DNA of 40,737 nt. It comes from CAYHGV01 sp964356135. Its GTDB lineage: Bacteria; Hydrothermota; Tepidihabitantia; CAYHGV01. The notes below the pieces were generated by a model, which worked only from the letters and a program-made list of their open reading frames with translations, did not search any database and was not told the DNA's origin. The stretch's first letter is position 1; every line of letters starts with the position of its first letter. Shown here one piece after another: positions 34,121 through 40,737 of the stretch. Location: contig CAYHGV010000012.1 in NCBI GenBank assembly GCA_964356135.1, positions 1-40,737 on the forward strand. The letters are read 5' to 3'. Made by a program: the position numbers and the translations under genes.

Positions 34121-34879
34121 CTAGGTTTTCGTTTTTGCCGCTTCGAGCGCTTTCCATAACTCCGCTTCGTCAATCGGGCCGGCGGAAACCGATTTGCCGT
34201 TTACATAGACCCCGCTCCCGCCCCATTTTTTCAAATCCCCGCCAGTGTTGATCATCCGCTCCCGGATTGTTGCTGACGGTTCAAGTTTTTTGACCATCGC
34301 CGGAATTTGCCGAAAGTTGTGAATCATAAAAGGGCAGGTAGTCCCATACTGGATGTCAACCTGGATCCCTGATTTCGGCAGGTCGCCGGCATAGGGCTGC
34401 TCTCGATAGTTGGTTTTCGCATCGGGAGCGATTCGCATGAGCAGCAGGGAATGGTCGGGGAAGGTCTTGAGCGGTCCGAAACCGATTTTGGCAAAGAACG
34501 AGCAGGGCATCCAGAATTCGCCGAAGCAGTCGACCGCCAGACCTTTTACGCCCAGCGTTTTCACATCACCGGTTATCCGCTCGACCAGCTCCCGGCCGAC
34601 CCCGTGTTTTCTCAGTTCTTTGTTGATATCGAGGCAGTGGAAGTAGTAGATATTTTCACCCGCAACCGGGCTCAACGGGTCGTCAGCGGGAACCAGCAGC
34701 GCCATGCCAATTGGTTTGTTGGTTTTCTCATAAACCGCGTAGGCGAGCCAACCTTGGCTCAGCTTTTGCCGCAGATAGCTCAGCGATTCGGCGATTTCAT
34801 TCTTATAGAATTCCCGCCGGTCGCCCAGACAGCAGTAGACATCGGTAACAGTATTTTCGTTCAATCGTTCTATTTTCAT
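34121..34879 (-). CDS. GNAT acetyltransferase with C-terminal YoaP-like domain
   Basis: A 252-aa cytosolic protein. The N-terminal ~150 residues are a GNAT fold, with RKHGVGREL matching the acetyl-CoA binding motif A and an HCLDINKELR strand before it. The C-terminal ~95 residues (YGTTCPFMIHNF, WGGSGVYVNGKSVSAGP) resemble the thioredoxin-like YoaP domain, a GNAT plus YoaP fusion known in Bacillus. The start ATG follows TGGAGG. Substrate is unknown. It lies downstream of the ABC pair in the same direction but with a 91-nt gap, so co-transcription is uncertain. Confidence 0.82.
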   Translation of the reverse strand: MKIERLNENTVTDVYCCLGDRREFYKNEIAESLSYLRQKLSQGWLAYAVYEKTNKPIGMALLVPADDPLSPVAGENIYYFHCLDINKELRKHGVGRELVERITGDVKTLGVKGLAVDCFGEFWMPCSFFAKIGFGPLKTFPDHSLLLMRIAPDAKTNYREQPYAGDLPKSGIQVDIQYGTTCPFMIHNFRQIPAMVKKLEPSATIRERMINTGGDLKKWGGSGVYVNGKSVSAGPIDEAELWKALEAAKTKT

Positions 34880-34970
34880 TTTACCTCCAGGTTTTGTTTT
34901 TAATTTTACCCATATTTTTAGAAGGGGGCGAGGATTAAATTTTGACTTGGGGCGATAAAAACCGGCATCG

Positions 34971-35753
34971 CTATTTAACCAACCGCCGTTTCATCAGCCG
35001 AATGGCGAGGAGAAAAGTAAAGGTGCCGACAACCACCATCCAGAGGAAATTCCAGACGAGTGATAGACTGAAGTGGCCGGTTAAGAGTGCCCGGTTGATC
35101 TGGACGACATGGGTCAGCGGGAGGAGTGCCCAGCTTATCGCCTGGACGACTTTGGGTAAAACTGTCAGTGGAAAAAACGTGCCGCTGAAGAGGAACATCG
35201 GGGTGATGAACAAAAAGATCGGGTAATTAAAAGAATCGATCGAAGGCACAAGGGCGGTAGCGATCATGCCGAGTGAACCAAAGAGCAAGCCGCTGCCAAA
35301 ACCGACCACTGCCACGACCGGCAACAGTAAAGGCGAGGCAAGTCCGAAAAACAGAACGACGATGAATACCAGGCACGCATTAATGGCGGCGCGGGTTGCA
35401 CCCCAGAAGATCTCGGCGGCGACGACTTCGTCAACATTTATCGGGGTAGCGACGATCGCATCGAAGGTTCGCTGGTAGTACATCCGGACGAATGAAGCGT
35501 AGGTGCATTCGAAAAACGAGGCGTACATTATCGCCACCGAAACCAGTCCCGGGGCAATAAACCGGGAGTAGGGGATACCGTTGATCTGTTTGATGAATAG
35601 TCCAAGGCCGAATCCAAGGGCGACGAGGTAGAGGACCGGTTCGACCATCGGCAAAAGGAAATTGACCATGAAAAGACGAAGGAAGACATCGAAATCACGG
35701 CGCCAGACCGACCAGAGGCGGTTACTCAATCGAGGAAGAAATTGAACCATCAA
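34971..35753 (-). CDS. ABC-2 type transporter permease (NodJ-like)
   Basis: A 260-aa inner-membrane permease with about six hydrophobic segments. The sequence QRTFDAIVATPINVDEVVAAEI and the late PIFLFITPMFLFSGTFFPL motif are typical of the ABC-2/NodJ family of exporters. Its ATG overlaps the stop of the ATPase gene by 4 nt (ATGA at 35750-35753), showing coupled translation. Substrate cannot be told from sequence; family members export polysaccharide, lipid or drug molecules. Confidence 0.9.
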   Translation of the reverse strand: MMVQFLPRLSNRLWSVWRRDFDVFLRLFMVNFLLPMVEPVLYLVALGFGLGLFIKQINGIPYSRFIAPGLVSVAIMYASFFECTYASFVRMYYQRTFDAIVATPINVDEVVAAEIFWGATRAAINACLVFIVVLFFGLASPLLLPVVAVVGFGSGLLFGSLGMIATALVPSIDSFNYPIFLFITPMFLFSGTFFPLTVLPKVVQAISWALLPLTHVVQINRALLTGHFSLSLVWNFLWMVVVGTFTFLLAIRLMKRRLVK

Positions 35754-36742
35754 TCACGCAGTTCTCTGCCGGTGAGCCGGATAAAAACATCTTCGAGTGT
35801 TGCCCGGCGCACACCGTAAGAGGCAAGTCGAAGCCGGGAGCGAATCATTTGCAAAGTGTCCGGGCAGTCGTTAGTGAAGATTTCGAACTTATCGCCCAGT
35901 TGCTGGAAGTAGGGGCAACTGTTGAGCGCCGAGCCAAGTTCGGGAGAGTTCGGGTCTTCCGGTATAATCTCCAGGACTTCCTTGCCGGCATGTTCCGCAA
36001 CCAGGGCTTGAGGCGACCCTTGAGCAATGATGCGGGCTTCGTTCATAACGAACAGCCGGTCGCAGATCTGTTCGGCTTCGTCCATGTAGTGGGTAGTGAT
36101 AATGATCGTCACCCCGCTGTGACGCAGCTCCCGGATACGCTGCCAGATTAACCGCCGGGCTTGGGGGTCAAGGCCGGTCGTCGGTTCGTCGGCGATCAGC
36201 AGGCGGGGGTTGTTGATCAGACTCCGGGCGAGGATCAGCCGCCGTTTCATACCGCCCGAAAGTGCTTCAACCTTCTGATCTGCCTTGTCGGTCAGCTGGA
36301 CGAATTCGAGCAACTCCTGCGCGCGCTGGGCGGCGACATGACGATTGAGCCGAAAGTAGCGAGCGTAGGTCAAGAGGTTTTCCATGACCCTTAGATCCGA
36401 GTCATAGTTGTTCTCCTGGGGGACGACGCCGATCTGGGCTTTGATCGCCCGGGGTGCGGTTCTGACATCCAGGCCAAATACGGTCAGCAGCCCTGCGGTC
36501 AACGGCGATGTGCAGTTGAGCATCCGGATGGTTGTCGTCTTGCCCGCACCGTTCGGGCCGAGGAAACCGACCACTTCTCCGGGCATGATATCAAATGCGA
36601 TGGCGTCGACGGCGGTTAGCGAGCCAAAGCATTTGGTAAGATTTCGGCCAACGACGATCGGTTCAGGAGAACCAGCCGAAGGTTGCGATGTTTGATGTTC
36701 GGTCATGGTTTGGCGATCAGGTCTTTCTATCGTGGCAACCAT
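35750..36742 (-). CDS. ABC transporter ATP-binding protein (NodI-like)
   Basis: A 330-aa ATPase powering the permease that overlaps its 3' end. Walker A GPNGAGKTT at residues 62-70, signature LSGGM at 161-165, Walker B LLIADEP followed by TTGLDP at 181-193, and the switch His in TIIITTHYMDEAEQ. About 90 residues follow the ATPase core, as in NodI/DrrA-type exporters. The frame stays open to 36778, but that start lies inside the predicted -35 box. I use ATG 36742, which would be leaderless; ATG 36706 is an alternative. Confidence 0.92.
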   Translation of the reverse strand: MVATIERPDRQTMTEHQTSQPSAGSPEPIVVGRNLTKCFGSLTAVDAIAFDIMPGEVVGFLGPNGAGKTTTIRMLNCTSPLTAGLLTVFGLDVRTAPRAIKAQIGVVPQENNYDSDLRVMENLLTYARYFRLNRHVAAQRAQELLEFVQLTDKADQKVEALSGGMKRRLILARSLINNPRLLIADEPTTGLDPQARRLIWQRIRELRHSGVTIIITTHYMDEAEQICDRLFVMNEARIIAQGSPQALVAEHAGKEVLEIIPEDPNSPELGSALNSCPYFQQLGDKFEIFTNDCPDTLQMIRSRLRLASYGVRRATLEDVFIRLTGRELRD

Positions 36743-36751
36743 ACGGGGAAA

Positions 36752-36778
36752 GGTATAAAAAAAATTTAAGTCTGTCAA
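36752..36778 (-). promoter_or_regulatory. Predicted promoter of the ABC operon
   Basis: On the - strand TTGACA (36778-36773) and TATACC (36757-36752) are separated by 15 nt. The ATG at 36742 comes 9 nt after the -10 box, with no ribosome binding site between. Confidence 0.6.
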
Positions 36779-36834
36779 CCGATTTTTCCTCTCATTTCCG
36801 ATTTCGCCAATAGGGGATTCACGTCACAAGAAAA

Positions 36835-38973
36835 TTAATGGGTTGGAAGATTAAGGTTTTTCTGGTAGACATAATACCCCAGAAGGCAGGATTTGACATA
36901 GGTGCGGGTTTCGTTAAAGGGGATGAGTTCGATGAATTCGTCTTCGCCGATCGCCGGTTTCAGTTTCAGCCAGCGCCCAAGATTGCCGGGACCGCCGTTG
37001 TAGGCGGCGAGGGCTAATGATTTTGAACCGAATTGCTTCTCCATATCCTGGAGATACCGCATGCCAAATTTTATATTCAACCCGGGATTATCAAGGTCTA
37101 CGACTTTGAAATCGGGAATGTCCAGGGTTTGAGCGATTACCCTGCCGGTGCTTGGGATAATTTGCATCAGACCATGAGCCTCGGCGCTGGATACGGCTTC
37201 GGGGTTGAACCAGCTCTCCTGGCGGATGACCGAAAGGACAAAAGGCAGTTCGCCGGTGTTTGCCTGGATCGTCAAGCCGTAGCGGAGGGGAAAGAGGAGT
37301 TTTATCAGTGCTTTTGGTGTACCGTTTTTCGGTGCAGTTCGCAAGATTTTATTGGTATAATAGATTGAACGGTTGTCGAGACCGAAGGCGGCGCAGAGCC
37401 TGGCTAACCTGTAGAGAAACAAGGGGTTGTTATTTTCGATCGCTTTTAGTTTAGTAACCGCCAGATCACTTAAACCTGCTTCGAGATAAACCAGCGCCTG
37501 TTTGAAATAGAGGGAATCTAACTGGGTCAGGGCGTAGGTCGTATCCGACCAAAGAGCAAGCCAGGGTTCGATTTCGGAATCGGTCACCGGCGATAGATTT
37601 TCATATTCCGGACGCTCGACCGTTTTCACCGTCCAGTAATTCAAGGGAAATTTTTTAATGAGCTGCCGGTATAAGGAATCGGCTTCTGCCGTTAATCCGA
37701 ACTCTGCGCAGGCTTTTGCCCGAAAGTAGTACGATTCGGCAGTTGTGGTATTGGCTAAAACCGCCAATGCCTCTGCCGGTTTATTCATTGCCAGCAATAG
37801 AGCGCCGGCACGGCTGACGAGTTCGTCATTACCGCTTCGGGCGTAGAGCATGCAGGCAGAATCAGACCGGCCCGATTCTTCTAAGAGCAGTCCGGCCTGG
37901 AGTAGTGCATCGTGCGCAATTGTTGATTTGGAAAAACGGTGGACGATATCTAGATAAGCGGTAATCGCCTCTTCTTTTAATCCCTGGCGATTAAAAACTC
38001 TGGCTAAAAGGTATCTATTTTCGGAAGTGTGTGATGTTTTCAAAACTGCCTCAGCCGGTTTTAGTTTTCCCTGGTTGAGATACAGTCGGGCTAAGAGACG
38101 AGCGGCATCTTCCTTGTAAACGCCGTTAAGGCATTTCTTGAGATAGGATTCGGCGGTTTTTCGGTCGGAGTCTGCTAAAAGCTTGCCCAGGTAATAATAT
38201 TGAGAGGGCTTCCGGGGGGTAACCTTATTCGCCGCCTCTTTTGCTAAAGGGCTTTGAGGGAATTTTTCGATCAGTTCCCAATAATAGCTCCGGCAATCAT
38301 TTCCTGTTTTTCCCTGCACGGACGCAAGATATCCCAATTTTTCATCCGAATAGGGGAGACGGCCAATATAGTTTTTCGCTTCAACCCAGCTGCTTTCGGC
38401 GAAGGCGATCATCACCTGGAGCTTGATAGCATCAGGATTATTGCTAATCGTGAGAAGGATTGCTTTACTCGAATCGTAACGACCGAGTTTATAGAGAAGC
38501 TCTGCTTTTTTCAGTTGTGCAAAATCGAAAACCACCGGTTGTGCCTGCTCGAAGTAAACTAAGGCTTCTTCTAATTTCCCCAATTGTTCAGCGGCATATG
38601 CTTTCGTCAATGGCGGCATACTATTGGTAGTTAGAATTTCATCGTATTTCTTTAGCGACACGAGAACGACCGGCTGTGCCTTCAACGATTCCGAGGGCAG
38701 GCTATCGCTCAGTGCATAGGCTAATCGGTATTCGCGCTGGTCGAAATAGATGTCGTAAATACGCTTGATAATTTTTGTGCGTACCAGGCTGTCCGGTCCA
38801 TGGGTAAGGGCGGAGCGGTAAAATTCCAAGGAGGCGAGGGGATTTTTGTTTACGAGTTCTTCTGCCTGGCTGAAATCGTCCGGCCGAGATGGAACGATAA
38901 TTTTCTTAGGCGGTGCGCAGAGTAAAAAAAAGGCACAAACAAAGCCGAGTTTAAAAAAATTTCTATTTGCCAA
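36835..38973 (-). CDS. Lytic transglycosylase with TPR-like N-terminal region (Slt70-like)
   Basis: A 712-aa envelope protein that cleaves peptidoglycan glycan strands. The C-terminal SLT domain (about 570-705) has SVIRQESWFNPEAVSSA with catalytic Glu586, GLMQIIPST, and AAYNGGPGNLGRW. The long N-terminal part is a helical superhelix of tetratricopeptide-like repeats, as in Slt70 and in outer-membrane assembly scaffolds. An N-terminal hydrophobic segment ends in FFLLCAPP, which is a poor lipobox (Leu at -1), so lipidation is uncertain. The start is TTG at 38973, overlapping the end of the upstream gene by 11 nt. Confidence 0.92.
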   Translation of the reverse strand: MANRNFFKLGFVCAFFLLCAPPKKIIVPSRPDDFSQAEELVNKNPLASLEFYRSALTHGPDSLVRTKIIKRIYDIYFDQREYRLAYALSDSLPSESLKAQPVVLVSLKKYDEILTTNSMPPLTKAYAAEQLGKLEEALVYFEQAQPVVFDFAQLKKAELLYKLGRYDSSKAILLTISNNPDAIKLQVMIAFAESSWVEAKNYIGRLPYSDEKLGYLASVQGKTGNDCRSYYWELIEKFPQSPLAKEAANKVTPRKPSQYYYLGKLLADSDRKTAESYLKKCLNGVYKEDAARLLARLYLNQGKLKPAEAVLKTSHTSENRYLLARVFNRQGLKEEAITAYLDIVHRFSKSTIAHDALLQAGLLLEESGRSDSACMLYARSGNDELVSRAGALLLAMNKPAEALAVLANTTTAESYYFRAKACAEFGLTAEADSLYRQLIKKFPLNYWTVKTVERPEYENLSPVTDSEIEPWLALWSDTTYALTQLDSLYFKQALVYLEAGLSDLAVTKLKAIENNNPLFLYRLARLCAAFGLDNRSIYYTNKILRTAPKNGTPKALIKLLFPLRYGLTIQANTGELPFVLSVIRQESWFNPEAVSSAEAHGLMQIIPSTGRVIAQTLDIPDFKVVDLDNPGLNIKFGMRYLQDMEKQFGSKSLALAAYNGGPGNLGRWLKLKPAIGEDEFIELIPFNETRTYVKSCLLGYYVYQKNLNLPTH

Positions 38974-40366
38974 TGATGATTATTTTTCTGGTAATGGTTT
39001 TTTCTTTGGCGGTTAATTGACAGAAGTATACTCCGGCCGGTAACCTGCTGCCCGTATCATCCCTTCCATCCCACTTCATATGGATACTTGGTGATTGGTT
39101 CGGCTCGGTCGGCTTGTCGCAAGCCGCACGAGCCGCAATGCTTAAAGGGAACGATTTAACAACCCTGCCGGTGGGGTCATAAATTTTTAGGAAGGGGAAC
39201 GTTGGGTCGGGCAGTAGAACGGTAATTCTGGCTTCCTGACTGAACGGATTGGGCGAGATTTGCATCCGGTTGGTTGCTTGAAGGTTTTTTGTTTCATTTA
39301 CGCCCGCGAGCGGTCCGCGTGCCATGCATATCCAATTTCCACCCGGTGGTGAAGGAGCTGCGGCTTCATAGAACATCGTATACTGTGAACCGTCGAAAAC
39401 GACATCCGGTGCCCAGGGACCGCCGCTGTCAGCCGGGGGGTCATAGTAGGAAAGAACCGGATTATTTTCATACCTCAGCCAATGTATTGCGTCGACAGAA
39501 GTGGCATACCCGATTCTGATCGTGTCGATTTTGTTGTCTCTTGCCCAGTCCGCTCTTGATATTCCACAATACCACATTTCGTAGACCGCACCTCTTTTCC
39601 TGACCGCGGGTGTCGCTACCCAGGCATCATCCCAGGCGCCGGGCTCGCCCGTATCAAAAACCGGGTTATTGATACTATCCTTGGTCCAGGTTTTACCGTC
39701 CGGAGAGAAGGCATAACCGATTCTCGCACACAGGTCAGATGGGAAACCGGTTCCATAACCGACGCCGGTGAACCACATCCGGTAGGTATCGGCTTCGGCA
39801 TCATAGAGCACGGCCGGTGATTCAATCCAGTAACCGTCCCAGTCGAGCAGGCTGTCTCCTTTTCCAAGAATGGGATTGTTTTCGTATCGCTGCCAGTCGA
39901 TTCCATCAGGAGAAGTTGCGAGACCGATAGCAGAATGAGGTTGAAATAAAGTATCGCCATAATAATAGAGCTTGTACCCGGTCGAGTCCCTAACAACCGC
40001 CGGCGTATCGACCCAGCGTGCATCCCATTCGCCCGGCTTTCCGATGTCGAGAACCGGCGATGGAGAACCGTGTTTTGTCCAGTGAATGCCATCGATAGAG
40101 TAGGCATAATTAATCCTGCCGCGCAGAACCGTATCGCCGATCGCCGACACTCCTACCGCCGCAAACCACATTTTAAATGTATCGTTTTCATAAAGGCAGG
40201 AAGGCTGGCCGATCGCCGCCCATTCCCAGGTTCCAGCTTGGGTGGTGTCTTTTACGATTACCGGATTGTTTTGATACTTCTGCCACTCGGTCTGGGCAAA
40301 GGTTGAAGATACACCCCCTCCGATCAGGAGTACAACCAACGACCGGAAAGTATATTTTTTAAGCAC
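38963..40366 (-). CDS. Secreted five-bladed propeller (GH43/GH130-like) protein with sorting domain
   Basis: A 467-aa exported protein with a GTG start, a signal peptide ending near SSTFA, and repeated units of the type ENNPIL...WD..W..TPAV...YRMWFTG...IGYA.S.DG..W at about residues 30-340. These are the blades of five-bladed propellers found in GH43, GH32 and GH130 clan proteins. Whether the catalytic acids are kept cannot be settled by eye. The last ~90 residues (ISPNPFSQEARITVLLP, FLKIYDPTGRVV, MKWDGRDDTGSRLPAGVYF, final KIIIIGK) are a type IX-style sorting domain. Its start overlaps the end of thiE by 8 nt. Confidence 0.83.
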   Translation of the reverse strand: MLKKYTFRSLVVLLIGGGVSSTFAQTEWQKYQNNPVIVKDTTQAGTWEWAAIGQPSCLYENDTFKMWFAAVGVSAIGDTVLRGRINYAYSIDGIHWTKHGSPSPVLDIGKPGEWDARWVDTPAVVRDSTGYKLYYYGDTLFQPHSAIGLATSPDGIDWQRYENNPILGKGDSLLDWDGYWIESPAVLYDAEADTYRMWFTGVGYGTGFPSDLCARIGYAFSPDGKTWTKDSINNPVFDTGEPGAWDDAWVATPAVRKRGAVYEMWYCGISRADWARDNKIDTIRIGYATSVDAIHWLRYENNPVLSYYDPPADSGGPWAPDVVFDGSQYTMFYEAAAPSPPGGNWICMARGPLAGVNETKNLQATNRMQISPNPFSQEARITVLLPDPTFPFLKIYDPTGRVVKSFPLSIAARAACDKPTEPNQSPSIHMKWDGRDDTGSRLPAGVYFCQLTAKEKTITRKIIIIGK

Positions 40367-40737
40367 CGGTCATTTCGTTCCAACACCGCTTACGGGTTTT
40401 TACAATTGTTGCTTTCAGTCGGCGAGTTCTAATTTTAATATTTCTTCCATTCAATAGGGCGCTGATGACGGCAACGCCGTCGGCGCCGGCGTCAAGCACT
40501 TTTGCCACATTTCGGGCGTTGATGCCGCCGATCGCAACGACCGGCAGCCGGGAGGTTTTTTTTATTCTTTTTAGAGAGTGCAAGCCGACCGCAGAGGCAT
40601 CGGGTTTGGTGGCGGTTTTGAAGATTGCGCCGACCGCAAGGTAGTCGGCACCGTATTTTTGTGCCCGGTGTGCCTCTCTGACCGTAGCAACCGAAATCCC
40701 GATTATCTTGTTTGGACCGAGAACTTGTTTTGCGTCG
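40359..40737 (-). CDS. thiE: Thiamine-phosphate synthase, C-terminal part (truncated by window edge)
   Basis: Couples HMP-pyrophosphate and thiazole phosphate to make thiamine phosphate. The frame is open to the window edge. The visible ~125 residues carry the family signatures VLGPNKIIGISVATVREA, GADYLAVGAIFKTATKPDA, LPVVAIGGI and GADGVAVISALL, all typical of the ThiE TIM barrel. The C-terminal tail after SALL (a basic stretch NIKIRTRRLKATIVKTRKR) is longer and more basic than usual. It overlaps the start of the secreted propeller gene by 8 nt, which is an odd pairing. Confidence 0.93.
   Translation of the reverse strand, partial: DAKQVLGPNKIIGISVATVREAHRAQKYGADYLAVGAIFKTATKPDASAVGLHSLKRIKKTSRLPVVAIGGINARNVAKVLDAGADGVAVISALLNGRNIKIRTRRLKATIVKTRKRCWNEMTGA

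Noticed and set aside
35750..36778. Longest start for the ABC ATPase
   Set aside because: The start at 36778 lies inside the predicted -35 box and the added residues have no family match.
1..40737. CRISPR array, tRNA, rRNA, transposase or prophage genes
   Set aside because: No regularly spaced direct repeats, cloverleaf, rRNA-like sequence or recombinase/transposase family was seen; repeats found are short, dispersed and irregularly spaced.

Overview
The window looks like a chromosomal segment of an uncultivated Gram-negative bacterium of the FCB / candidate-phylum WOR-3 type. The evidence is two-membrane machinery (TonB, TonB-dependent receptors, PorV-like barrels, lipoproteins), many secreted proteins with C-terminal type IX-style (Por/FlgD-Ig-like) sorting domains, and an archaeal-type bifunctional phosphoglucose/phosphomannose isomerase. 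The phylum is an inference from family composition; no rRNA or other marker gene is present.

Region by region: (1) 1-560 is an AT-rich partial gene followed by an attC-like integron recombination site. (2) 700-2685 carries dapA, dapB and a small DUF167 gene on the + strand. (3) 2747-8630, on the - strand, is an overlapping operon EIIB-EIIC-EIID-HPr-EI-PGI/PMI followed by a sugar-phosphate nucleotidyltransferase: a mannose-family PTS without an EIIA gene, feeding sugar phosphates into isomerisation and possibly nucleotide-sugar synthesis. (4) 8631-10311 holds intergenic repeats, a queuosine-precursor transporter and a nested palindromic element. (5) 10312-12209 encodes a small barrel protein, a lipoprotein and a TonB protein. 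(6) 12454-33869 is the centrepiece, about 21 kb of envelope and secreted genes built around two tandem copies of one triad: TonB-dependent receptor, then a ~950-aa exported protein with an FnIII-like domain and a sorting-like C-terminus, then a PorV-like barrel. Each copy is preceded by a secreted protein with a different C-terminal sorting domain and a GC-rich hairpin. A clostripain-family (C11) peptidase with a sorting domain closes the block. (7) 34121-36778 (-) has a GNAT/YoaP-type protein and an ABC-2 export pair. (8) 36835-40737 (-) is thiE (partial), a secreted five-bladed-propeller protein and a lytic transglycosylase, all overlapping.

Two things stand out beyond the gene list. First, the duplicated receptor / exported protein / PorV triad looks like a self-contained envelope system in which each substrate has its own shuttle-like barrel. 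Second, several genes have a TTGAC(A/T/G)-N15-17-TAnnnn promoter whose -10 box lies only 7-9 nt before the start codon, with no ribosome binding site, which predicts leaderless mRNAs; two short Arg/Lys-rich ORFs have the same geometry.

The intergenic DNA repeatedly contains short CCACGAA / ACCACAAAG-type repeats and TCCGCCA...TGGCGGA hairpins. I saw no tRNA, rRNA, CRISPR array, transposase or integrase gene.
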